A program made the translations under genes and the position numbers. This document shows, one piece after another, positions 49,007 to 55,943 of a DNA stretch of 64,000 bases (within the stretch, counting starts at the first letter, position 1; each line of letters begins with the position of its first letter). A model generated the notes under the pieces. The model was not told the origin of the DNA. It worked only from the letters and a program-made list of their open reading frames with translations, and ran no database searches. The stretch spans positions 186,001 through 250,000 of the forward strand of contig JAEBDY010000007.1 of NCBI GenBank assembly GCA_049997955.1, given 5' to 3'. Origin of the DNA: Umezawaea sp049997955 (GTDB lineage Bacteria; Actinomycetota; Actinomycetes; Mycobacteriales; Pseudonocardiaceae).

Positions 49007-50365
49007 ATGCAGCGGCGGATCTTCGGCATTGAGACTGAGTTCGGGGTGACCTGCACCTTCCACGGGCAGCGCAGGCTGTCCCCGGATGAGGTCGCGCGGT
49101 ATCTGTTCCGCCGGGTCGTGTCGTGGGGGCGTTCGTCGAACGTCTTCCTGCGCAACGGCTCCCGGCTGTACCTGGACGTGGGCTCCCACCCGGAGTACGC
49201 GACGGCCGAGTGCGACGACCTGGCCCAGCTCGTCACCCACGACAAGGCGGGGGAGCGGATCCTGGAGGACCTGCTCGTCGACGCCGAACGCAGGCTCGCC
49301 GACGAGGGCATCGGCGGCGACATCTTCCTGTTCAAGAACAACACCGACTCGGCGGGCAACTCCTACGGCTGCCACGAGAACTACCTGGTCGCCCGCGCGG
49401 GGGAGTTCTCCCGCATCGCGGACGTCCTGCTGCCGTTCCTGGTGACCCGCCAGCTCATCTGCGGCGCGGGGAAGGTCCTCCAGACCCCCCGCGGCGCGGT
49501 GTTCTGCCTCTCGCAGCGCGCCGAGCACATCTGGGAGGGCGTCTCCAGCGCCACGACCCGGTCCCGCCCGATCATCAACACCCGCGACGAGCCGCACGCG
49601 GACGCCGAGCGCTACCGCAGGCTGCACGTCATCGTGGGCGACTCCAACATGTCCGAGGTGACGACGCTGCTCAAGGTGGGCAGCGCGAACCTCGTGCTGG
49701 AGATGATCGAGCAGGGCGTGCAGTTCCGGGACTTCTCCCTGGACAACCCGATAAGGGCCATCCGCGAGATCAGCCACGACCTCACCGGTCGCCGCACCGT
49801 CCGGCTCGCGGGCGGCAAGGAGGCGTCGGCGCTGGACATCCAGCGCGAGTACTACGAGCGGGCCGTCGAACACGTCGCCAAGCGCTCGCCCGACCCGATG
49901 GCCGAGCGCGTGCTCGAACTGTGGGGCCGGACGCTCGACGCGATCGAGGCCGAGGACCTGTCCAAGATCGATCGCGAGATCGACTGGGCCATCAAGCACC
50001 GGCTGATGCAGCGCTACCAGCTCAAGCACGACATGGACCTGTCCAACCCGCGCATCGCGCAGATCGACCTGGCCTACCACGACATCCGTCGCGGCCGGGG
50101 AATCTTCGACCTGCTCCAGCGCAAGGGCCAGGTCGAGCGGGTCACCGACGACGGCGAGATCGAGGCCGCCAAGGACACCCCGCCGCAGACCACGCGGGCG
50201 AAGCTGCGCGGCGACTTCATCGCCGCCGCCCAGGCCGCCGGTCGCGACTTCACCGTCGACTGGGTGCACCTGAAGCTGAACGACCAGGCGCAGCGCACCG
50301 TGCTGTGCAAGGACCCGTTCCGGGCGGTCGACGAACGCGTCGAGCGGCTGATCGCCTCCCTGTAG
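49007..50365 (+). CDS. pafA: Pup-protein ligase PafA
   Basis: 452 residues, the usual length. The N-terminus 'MQRRIFGIETEFGVTCTF' gives the catalytic Glu residues (E9, E11), and D57 in 'RLYLDVGSHPEYATAE' matches the essential Asp of the family. No Dop-type loop is present, which separates it from the Dop paralogue at 27024. It joins the C-terminal glutamate of Pup to substrate lysines using ATP. In this window it lies 18 kb from prcA, with the biosynthetic cluster between. Start supported by TACTGT-N6-ATG. Confidence 0.97.
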   Translation: MQRRIFGIETEFGVTCTFHGQRRLSPDEVARYLFRRVVSWGRSSNVFLRNGSRLYLDVGSHPEYATAECDDLAQLVTHDKAGERILEDLLVDAERRLADEGIGGDIFLFKNNTDSAGNSYGCHENYLVARAGEFSRIADVLLPFLVTRQLICGAGKVLQTPRGAVFCLSQRAEHIWEGVSSATTRSRPIINTRDEPHADAERYRRLHVIVGDSNMSEVTTLLKVGSANLVLEMIEQGVQFRDFSLDNPIRAIREISHDLTGRRTVRLAGGKEASALDIQREYYERAVEHVAKRSPDPMAERVLELWGRTLDAIEAEDLSKIDREIDWAIKHRLMQRYQLKHDMDLSNPRIAQIDLAYHDIRRGRGIFDLLQRKGQVERVTDDGEIEAAKDTPPQTTRAKLRGDFIAAAQAAGRDFTVDWVHLKLNDQAQRTVLCKDPFRAVDERVERLIASL

Positions 50366-50377
50366 TCCTGGCACGTC

Positions 50378-50417
50378 CCCGGAGGGGATCCCTACTTCGG
50401 TAGGGGTCCCCTCCGGG
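50378..50417 (+). terminator. Terminator hairpin after pafA
   Basis: A long stem: CCCGGAGGGGATCCCTAC (50378-50395) against GGTAGGGGTCCCCTCCGGG (50399-50417), with one wobble and a 3-nt loop, 12 nt after the stop. Confidence 0.85.
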
Positions 50418-50458
50418 TGCGTTGTGGGGCAGCATGACCGCAACCGAGAGGGGCGGAC

Positions 50459-51490
50459 ATGCGGGTGTTGGGCGTTGTGGTCGCGGTCTTGCTGTCGTTG
50501 CTGGTTCCCGCGGTGGGGGTCGCCGCCGGTGGACCCACGTGGGTGATGAAGACGACCGGGACGGACGCCCAGCTCCGCGGGCTGTCGGCGATCGACAGCA
50601 GGGTGGCGTGGGTCAGCGGGTCGAAGGGGACGGTGCTGCGGACCGTCGACGGCGGGACCACGTGGAAGTCGGTCGGGCCTCCGGACACGGCTGGGCTGGA
50701 GTTCCGCGACATCCAGGCGTTCGACGCGCTGCACGCGGTGGTGCTGTCCATCGGGCTGGGGGATTCGTCGCGGATCTACCGGACGGCTGATGGCGGGCGG
50801 ACCTGGGCGTTGACGTTCCGGAACACCGAGGAGAAGGCGTTCTACGACTGCGTGGCGTTCTTCGACCGGTTCCGGGGACTGGCCATGGGGGATCCCGTGG
50901 ACGGGAAGTTCCGGATCTTGTCGACCGTGGACGGCGGGCGCTCCTGGGCGTTGGTGCCCGAGGCGAACTTCCCGCCCGCGCTTGAAGGTGAAGCGGGATT
51001 TGCTGCCAGTGGGCAGTGCATCGCCACGTCGGGGCGGTTCGACGCCTGGTTCGCCACCGGTGGCGGGGCTTCCGCTCGGGTGTTGAGGTCCGTGGACGGT
51101 GGGCGGCACTGGAAGGCTTCCTCCACGCCGCTGCTGAGCCTGCCGTCCGCCGGGGTGTTCGCTGTCGCGTTCCGGACGCCGTTCCAGGGGATTGCCGTGG
51201 GTGGGGATTACGCGCGCCCGTCGGAGCCCGTGGTGGGGGTGGCGTTGTCATCCGATCGTGGGCGGAGTTGGGTCGTGCCGCCGGAGGCTCCTGTGGGGTA
51301 TCGGTCCGGGGTGGCTTGGCGGGGGTCTTCGGTTATCGCCGTCGGGCCCACCGGTAGTGATGTGAGTGTGGATGGTGGGCGGCACTGGCGGTCGTTCGAC
51401 GTCGGCAGTTTCGATACCGTGGATTGCACTTGGATGCGGGTTTGTTGGGCCTCTGGGGAGAAGGGGCGGGTTGGGGTTTTGCGGGGGTGA
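50459..51490 (+). CDS. Secreted BNR/YCF48-like beta-propeller protein
   Basis: 343 residues. A signal peptide of about 22 residues ends 'AVGVAAG'. At least six Asp-box/BNR repeats follow: TVDGGTTW, TADGGRTW, TVDGGRSW, SVDGGRHW, SSDRGRSW, SVDGGRHW, spaced about 45-60 residues apart. This predicts a six- or seven-bladed propeller like plant/cyanobacterial HCF136/YCF48 and other oxidoreductase-like secreted proteins. No sialidase catalytic residues are evident. Function unknown. The ATG at 50459 directly follows GGGGCGGAC. Confidence 0.85.
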   Translation: MRVLGVVVAVLLSLLVPAVGVAAGGPTWVMKTTGTDAQLRGLSAIDSRVAWVSGSKGTVLRTVDGGTTWKSVGPPDTAGLEFRDIQAFDALHAVVLSIGLGDSSRIYRTADGGRTWALTFRNTEEKAFYDCVAFFDRFRGLAMGDPVDGKFRILSTVDGGRSWALVPEANFPPALEGEAGFAASGQCIATSGRFDAWFATGGGASARVLRSVDGGRHWKASSTPLLSLPSAGVFAVAFRTPFQGIAVGGDYARPSEPVVGVALSSDRGRSWVVPPEAPVGYRSGVAWRGSSVIAVGPTGSDVSVDGGRHWRSFDVGSFDTVDCTWMRVCWASGEKGRVGVLRG

Positions 51491-51566
51491 GTTCGTGGGG
51501 CCTTCTTTCGGGTTCGTGTGGGTTGGTTTAGGTGGGTCGGTCTCACCCCGATCGCGGATTATTTCC

Positions 51567-51623
51567 ATGGCCCTTCCGCTTTGTCAAGGCGGGAAAGATG
51601 CCTTGACAAAGCGGAAGGGCCAT
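51567..51623. repeat. Palindromic element, hairpin E
   Basis: A perfect 24-bp inverted repeat, arms 51567-51590 and 51600-51623, loop GGGAAAGAT 51591-51599. The left flank GGATTATTTCC is a decayed CAATTGTCTCC; the right flank is GAAGGGCGCTCAGGATCGGGG. The outer arm (GGCCCTTCCGCTTT) differs from the other copies. Confidence 0.92.
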
Positions 51624-51958
51624 GAAGGGCGCTCAGGATCGGGGTGAGGCCGGGGAGTGGGTTCGGACTCCGTGGGTTGGGTTGTGTGCGGGGGTGGGTT
51701 TGGGCCGGGGCCGGTCAGGTTGGCCCTGTGGCCCTGTTTGGGTCGGTTGGTCGTGGGGTTGGGGCTGTGCGTTGTGGTGAGAATTCTGGCGGATCGGCGT
51801 AGTGGGGCTTGAAGTGCTGAGTCCTAATAGCGCTCTTGTCTCGACCATCAAATCAGCCGGTACCTGAGCGGGCCCCCGGCCCCAACTCCTCCGCGAACGT
51901 TGTCCTGTCGGCTGCTCGAATCCATTCTCCGGCCTGATCCCGATCCTCAGCGCACTTC
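51624..51958. other. Spacer between hairpins E and F
   Basis: About 335 bp without a plausible gene. It is G/T-rich on the plus strand near 51660-51780. The last 50 bp (TCGAATCCATTCTCCGGCC onwards) repeat the left flank of hairpin C at 30975-31012. No 33-34-nt tandem array is seen here. Confidence 0.5.
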
Positions 51959-52015
51959 ATGGCCCTTTCTGTTTGTCAAGGCATCTTTCCCGCCTTGGCA
52001 AACAGAAAGGGCCAT
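51959..52015. repeat. Palindromic element, hairpin F
   Basis: A 24-bp inverted repeat with one G-T wobble, arms 51959-51982 and 51992-52015, loop ATCTTTCCC 51983-51991. Left flank GATCCCGATCCTCAGCGCAC; right flank GAGATAATTGCGCGATCGGG, very close to the right flank of hairpin C. Inverted relative to E. Confidence 0.92.
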
Positions 52016-52173
52016 TGAGATAATTGCGCGATCGGGATGAGGTCAAACCCAAGGCCACGCCAGGCAACCCCGAACCACCTCAAGCGGGCCTGAACCCGTG
52101 AACGAACCCCGTGAACGGACCGTTCACCAGACCTCGATCACGGGTACGGAGGCATCCGGTCGTCCGACGGGGT

Positions 52174-52179
52174 TAGGGT
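52174..52179 (+). promoter_or_regulatory. -10 element TAGGGT of pafB (leaderless)
   Basis: TAGGGT, exactly six bases (TGCGCG), then the GTG at 52186. No Shine-Dalgarno sequence. Confidence 0.65.
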
Positions 52180-52185
52180 TGCGCG

Positions 52186-53178
52186 GTGTCCACCACCCGT
52201 GCTGAACGGCTTGTCAACCTGGTCTTGTGCCTGCTGTCGACCCGCCAGTTCCTGAGCGCCGAGCGCATCCGGGGCATCGTGCCCGGCTACGCCGACGCGC
52301 TCAGCGATGAGGCGTTCTACCGGATGTTCGAGCGGGACAAGACCGAGTTGCGGGATCTCGGGGTGCCGTTGGAGACCGGGCGCACCGGTTCGTTCGAGAC
52401 GACGGACGGGTACCGGATCGCGCGTCGGGACTACGAGCTCGGCGACATCGACCTGCTGCCGGACGAGGCCGCCGCCGTGGCGTTGGCCGCGCGGCTCTGG
52501 GACTCGCCGCAGTTCACCGGGGCCGCTCACGGGGCGCTGATCAAGTTGCGTGCGGCCGGCGTGGACGTCGACCAGGACGTGCGGGCGGCGGTGGAGCCGA
52601 AGGTGCGCACCAGCGAGCCCGCGTTCCCGTCGCTGTTGGCCGCGGTGCAGGCCGGGCAGGTCGTGGAGTTCGACTACCGGCGCCTGCCCGCGACGGACGT
52701 GGGCACCCGGACCATCGAGCCGTGGGGCGTGGTGGCCCGGCGTGGGCGCTGGTACCTGGTCGGGCACGACCGCGACCGGAACGCCGCGCGGTGCTTCCGG
52801 CTGTCGCGGGTGGTCGGTGAGGTGCGCACGGTCGGCAAGCCCGGAGTGGTGGAGCGGCCGGTGGACGTGGACCTGCTGAGCTTCGTCGCGACCACCCAGA
52901 ACGACCCGCCGCCCGCTTCGCCGACCCGGCTGTGGGTGGCCAAGGGGCGGGCGCAGGGGTTGCGGCGGCGGGCGAACGTGGTCGGCGAGCAGCTCGTGGA
53001 CGGTGAGCTGGGCGACCTGGTCGAGATCGAGCTGCGGTTCCCCGACTCGGCGGCCCGGTGGATCGCGGGTTTCGGGCCGGACGTGCTGGTGCTGGAACCC
53101 GACGTGTTGGCGAAGTCGGTGCGGGAACGGCTGCTGGGCGCGCTGCGCTCGCAGCGCGGTGCGGAGGTGGGGTCGTGA
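52186..53178 (+). CDS. pafB: WYL-domain transcriptional regulator PafB
   Basis: 330 residues. N-terminal winged HTH ('AERLVNLVLCLLSTRQFLSA'), a WYL domain ('GQVVEFDYRR', 'EPWGVVARRGRWYLVGHDRD') and a WCX C-terminal extension. With PafC it forms the heteromeric PafBC activator of the LexA-independent DNA-damage response in mycobacteria. GTG start fixed by TAGGGT-N6. Overlaps pafC by 4 nt (GTGA), ensuring coupled synthesis. Although next to the Pup genes, PafBC is not part of the degradation machinery. Confidence 0.94.
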   Translation: MSTTRAERLVNLVLCLLSTRQFLSAERIRGIVPGYADALSDEAFYRMFERDKTELRDLGVPLETGRTGSFETTDGYRIARRDYELGDIDLLPDEAAAVALAARLWDSPQFTGAAHGALIKLRAAGVDVDQDVRAAVEPKVRTSEPAFPSLLAAVQAGQVVEFDYRRLPATDVGTRTIEPWGVVARRGRWYLVGHDRDRNAARCFRLSRVVGEVRTVGKPGVVERPVDVDLLSFVATTQNDPPPASPTRLWVAKGRAQGLRRRANVVGEQLVDGELGDLVEIELRFPDSAARWIAGFGPDVLVLEPDVLAKSVRERLLGALRSQRGAEVGS

Positions 53179-54146
53179 GCGCGTCGTCGGAACGGGTGCC
53201 GCGCCTGCTCGCGCTGGTGCCGTACCTGCTGGCCCGGCCGGGGATCCCGCTGCGCGAGGTCGCCGAGGACTTCGAGGTGCCGGAGAAGCAGCTCCGCAAG
53301 GACCTCGAACTGCTGTGGATGTGCGGGCTGCCGGGCTACGGTCCCGGCGACCTGATCGACCTGTCGTTCGAGGGCGACACGGTCACCGTCGGCTTCGACG
53401 CGGGCATGAGCCGTCCGCTGCGGCTGACCGCGGCCGAGGCGACGTCGCTGCTGGTGGCGCTGCGGGCGCTGAGCGACACGCCGGGCCTCCTGGACGTCGA
53501 GGCGGTCCAGCGGGCCGTGGCGAAGATCGAGGCGGCCGTGGGGCAGGCGCAGCCCGCCGGGGTGACGGTCGGGCTCGCGATCCGCGAGGCTCCGGAGACC
53601 GCGCAGGTCAGGGACTCGCTCCAGGACGGTGTTCGCCGCGGTCGGGCGCTGCGGCTGAGGTACTACACGCCCTCGCGCGACGAGATCACCGACCGGGTCG
53701 TCGACCCGCTGCGGATGCTGCTCGTGGAGGGCTACAGCTACCTGGAGGCCTGGTGCCGCGGGGCCGACGGCGTGCGGCTGTTCCGGCTCGACCGGATCGA
53801 CGAGGTCGAGGTGCTGGACGAGAGCGCGGCACCGCCGCCGCACGCGCGGCTGACCGACACCTCGGAGGGGTTGTTCCAGCCGGACCCGTCGCAGCGGATC
53901 GCCGTGCTCGTGCTCGAACCGGACGCGCGGTGGGTCAGCGAGTACTACCCGGTGGAGGACGTGATCGAACTCGGCCGCGGCCGGGCGCGGGTGATGATGC
54001 GGTACACCGACCTGTCGTGGATGGCCAGGCTGACCCTGGGGCTCGGCGGCGACGTGCACGTGGAGCACCCGGCCGAGCTGGCGGACGAGGTCGTGCGCCA
54101 GGCGACCGAGGCTCTGCGTCGGGTGGAACACCTGCCGGCCACCTAG
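53175..54146 (+). CDS. pafC: WYL-domain transcriptional regulator PafC
   Basis: 323 residues, a PafB paralogue: HTH 'RLLALVPYLLARPGIPLREVAEDFEV' (in part), WYL domain ('RALRLRYYTPSRDEITDRVV', 'GYSYLEAWCRGADGVRLFRL') and C-terminal WCX domain. Partner of PafB in the damage-response activator. The GTG start at 53175 sits in the pafB stop; the longer in-frame start at 53058 lies within pafB and is rejected. The next gene starts 18 nt after the stop. Confidence 0.94.
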   Translation: MSASSERVPRLLALVPYLLARPGIPLREVAEDFEVPEKQLRKDLELLWMCGLPGYGPGDLIDLSFEGDTVTVGFDAGMSRPLRLTAAEATSLLVALRALSDTPGLLDVEAVQRAVAKIEAAVGQAQPAGVTVGLAIREAPETAQVRDSLQDGVRRGRALRLRYYTPSRDEITDRVVDPLRMLLVEGYSYLEAWCRGADGVRLFRLDRIDEVEVLDESAAPPPHARLTDTSEGLFQPDPSQRIAVLVLEPDARWVSEYYPVEDVIELGRGRARVMMRYTDLSWMARLTLGLGGDVHVEHPAELADEVVRQATEALRRVEHLPAT

Positions 54147-54152
54147 GACCAG

Positions 54153-54158
54153 TACGGT
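54153..54158 (+). promoter_or_regulatory. -10 element TACGGT before the small gene upstream of tatA
   Basis: TACGGT, exactly six bases (GAGGGG), then GTG at 54165. The hexamer is just downstream of the pafC stop. GAGGGG is also purine-rich, so a conventional ribosome site is possible. Confidence 0.45.
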
Positions 54159-54164
54159 GAGGGG

Positions 54165-54416
54165 GTGCCGTACTTGCCGAGCCTGGCGCTCGTGGTCGTA
54201 GGAGTGGTCGCGCTCGTCGTGATCGCGATCCGAGTGGTCGGTTCCCTGCGTCGTTTCACCGGGACCAGTTCCGCGGTGAGCGACAATGTGGGCAACGGTG
54301 TCGGGTTGCTGAAGGCGCGGTCGGCCGCGCTGTCGGTGGCCTTCGCCGAACGGCGCAAGGAACAGCCCCGCGTGCGATCGACGGACCGGGGGAGACAGGA
54401 GGACGACCGTGGGTAA
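54165..54416 (+). CDS. Small membrane protein upstream of tatA, unknown function
   Basis: 83 residues. One N-terminal helix 'SLALVVVGVVALVVIAIRVV' is followed by a basic, Ser/Arg-rich cytoplasmic tail ('TGTSSAVSDNVGNGVGLL', 'AERRKEQPRVRSTDRGRQED'). No family is recognised, but a small membrane gene in this position (pafC-x-tatA) is common in actinobacteria by my recollection. Its stop overlaps the tatA start by 8 nt, which supports translation and links it to the Tat genes. Confidence 0.7.
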   Translation: MPYLPSLALVVVGVVALVVIAIRVVGSLRRFTGTSSAVSDNVGNGVGLLKARSAALSVAFAERRKEQPRVRSTDRGRQEDDRG

Positions 54417-54792
54417 CCTCGGAGCTACAGAGCTGATCATCATCGCTGTGGTGATCATCCTGCTGTTCGGCGCGAAGAAGCTGCCCGACATGGCGCGCTC
54501 GCTCGGCAGGTCGGCGAAGATCCTCAAGGCGGAGACCAAGGGTCTGCGCGAGGACGACGACCAGTCGCAGCAGCAGACGCCCGCGCAGCAGTACGCGCAG
54601 CCGCCGGTCCAGCAGGCGCCGCAGCAGCTGCCGCCCGCCCAGCCGGTCGTGCCGCAGCCCGTCGTGGCGCAGCCGCAACCGGTCGTGCAGCCGGTCGTGG
54701 CGCAGCCGCAGCCGGTCGTGCAGCCGGTCGTGGCGCAGCCGCAGCCGGTCGTGCAGCAGCAGCCCGTTGACCAGAAGAACACCACCAACTGA
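54409..54792 (+). CDS. tatA: Sec-independent translocase subunit TatA with repetitive tail
   Basis: 127 residues. The N-terminal membrane helix and hinge 'ATELIIIAVVIILLFGAKKL' followed by 'PDMARSLGRSAKILKAETKG' is standard TatA. Residues 84-116 are three copies of an 11-residue unit PVVAQPQPVVQ encoded by 33-nt tandem repeats, giving a Gln/Pro/Val tail longer than typical. TatA polymerises to let folded twin-arginine proteins cross the membrane. GTG start inside the previous gene's end. tatC follows 20 nt later. Confidence 0.94.
   Translation: MGNLGATELIIIAVVIILLFGAKKLPDMARSLGRSAKILKAETKGLREDDDQSQQQTPAQQYAQPPVQQAPQQLPPAQPVVPQPVVAQPQPVVQPVVAQPQPVVQPVVAQPQPVVQQQPVDQKNTTN
54658..54756 (+). repeat. 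Three 33-nt tandem repeats inside tatA
   Basis: Units start at 54658, 54691 and 54724, each encoding PVVAQPQPVVQ. Units 2 and 3 are identical and unit 1 differs at a few positions, so the last duplication is recent. In-frame copy-number change would alter the TatA tail length without breaking the gene. Confidence 0.85.
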
Positions 54793-54812
54793 GCTGAAGG
54801 ACGGACCGCACG

Positions 54813-55811
54813 GTGGGCGCAAGTCCCGTCCGGTGGCTGGTGCAGCTCCGGGACCGCAGGAACAAGTCCGGTCGCCGGGGCAATCCCGACGGCACCATGT
54901 CCCTCAAGGACCACCTGTACGACCTCCGGAGCCGGTTGGCCTGGGGTCTGCTGTTCATCGCGGCAGGCGCGGTCTTCGGCTTCTTCTGGTGGGAGTGGCG
55001 GATCTTCGGCCTGCCCAGTCTCGGCGACGTCGTCATCGCCCCGTACTGCGGCATCCCGCTGGACAACCGGCTGCACCAGGGTGATGTCCCCTGCCAGCTG
55101 CTGCAGACGGAGCCCTTCGAGGGCTTCATGATCCGCTTGAAGGTCGGTGCGGCGGCGGGCATGGCCCTCACCGCGCCGCTGTGGCTGCACCAGGTGTGGA
55201 AGTTCATCGCGCCCGGCCTCTACTCGAAGGAGCGCAAGTTCGCGCTCGTCTTCGTGGGCGTCGCGTCGGTGCTCTTCATCCTCGGCGCGCTGCTGGCGTT
55301 CTACGTCGTCCCGCAGGGCCTGAACGTCCTGGTCGGGTTCGGCGACGAGAAGTTCCTGACCGCGCTGTCCGGTGGCGCGTACATCAACTTCGTGCTGGCG
55401 TTGCTGCTGATCTTCGGCGTGAGCTTCGAGCTGCCGCTGATCGTGGTGATGCTCAACCAGGTCGGCATGGTGAGCTACGAGAAGCTGAACAAGTGGCGCC
55501 GGGGCATCGTCTTCGGCCTGTTCATCTTCGCCGCCATCGCGACACCGGGCACCGACCCGATCTCGATGGTCTTCCTCGCCGTGGCGTTGACGCTGCTGTT
55601 CGAGCTGGCCATCCAGATAGCCCGCGTGCACGACCGGCGTGCGGCCAAGAAGCTCGCGGCGGCGGGCCTGGCCGAACTGGACGACAACGAGGCCGCGCCG
55701 TTCGACTACACGCCCTCCGCGGTCGAGGAGGAACCGGTGTCGCAACCCAGGGCAGAACCGGTGCCGTCGAAAGCGGAACCGAAGCGCGTCGACTACGACG
55801 ACGCGACCTGA
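54813..55811 (+). CDS. tatC: Sec-independent translocase subunit TatC
   Basis: 332 residues, six membrane helices. 'SLKDHLYDLRSRLAWGLLFI' is the conserved N-terminal start, 'QTEPFEGFMIRLKVG' the signature that contacts the twin-arginine signal, and 'RRGIVFGLFIFAAIATPGTDP' the fifth/sixth helix region. A C-terminal cytoplasmic extension of about 60 residues is rich in Glu/Pro. TatC recognises Arg-Arg signal peptides and recruits TatA. GTG start; an in-frame ATG at residue 29 would match shorter homologues. Confidence 0.95.
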   Translation: MGASPVRWLVQLRDRRNKSGRRGNPDGTMSLKDHLYDLRSRLAWGLLFIAAGAVFGFFWWEWRIFGLPSLGDVVIAPYCGIPLDNRLHQGDVPCQLLQTEPFEGFMIRLKVGAAAGMALTAPLWLHQVWKFIAPGLYSKERKFALVFVGVASVLFILGALLAFYVVPQGLNVLVGFGDEKFLTALSGGAYINFVLALLLIFGVSFELPLIVVMLNQVGMVSYEKLNKWRRGIVFGLFIFAAIATPGTDPISMVFLAVALTLLFELAIQIARVHDRRAAKKLAAAGLAELDDNEAAPFDYTPSAVEEEPVSQPRAEPVPSKAEPKRVDYDDAT

Positions 55812-55814
55812 GCA

Positions 55815-55845
55815 CGGGCCTTGCCGCCACCCGCGGCGAGGCCCG
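55815..55845 (+). terminator. Terminator hairpin after tatC
   Basis: CGGGCCTTGCCGC (55815-55827) pairs with GCGGCGAGGCCCG (55833-55845) with one G-T wobble and a 5-nt loop, followed by CTCTCGTTT, just after the tatC stop. Confidence 0.8.
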
Positions 55846-55943
55846 CTCTCGTTTCCGGGATATACGTCGGAATTCCTCGGCTGGCACGGCCCTGGCCGGT
55901 ATGCTCCCCCGATCGTCCAGCGACCGATGGGGAACCACGCCAC

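Noticed and set aside
47972..51109. A 1045-residue minus-strand open frame opposite pafA and the BNR gene
   Set aside because: Antisense shadow of pafA, pafA's upstream region and the BNR gene; amino-acid composition is typical of a wrong frame.
10360..52015. The six hairpins as ordinary rho-independent terminators
   Set aside because: They lack U-tracts, two sit hundreds of bases from any stop codon, they occur in inverted pairs, and the loop is invariant, which terminators do not need. Separate terminator-like stems exist next to several genes.
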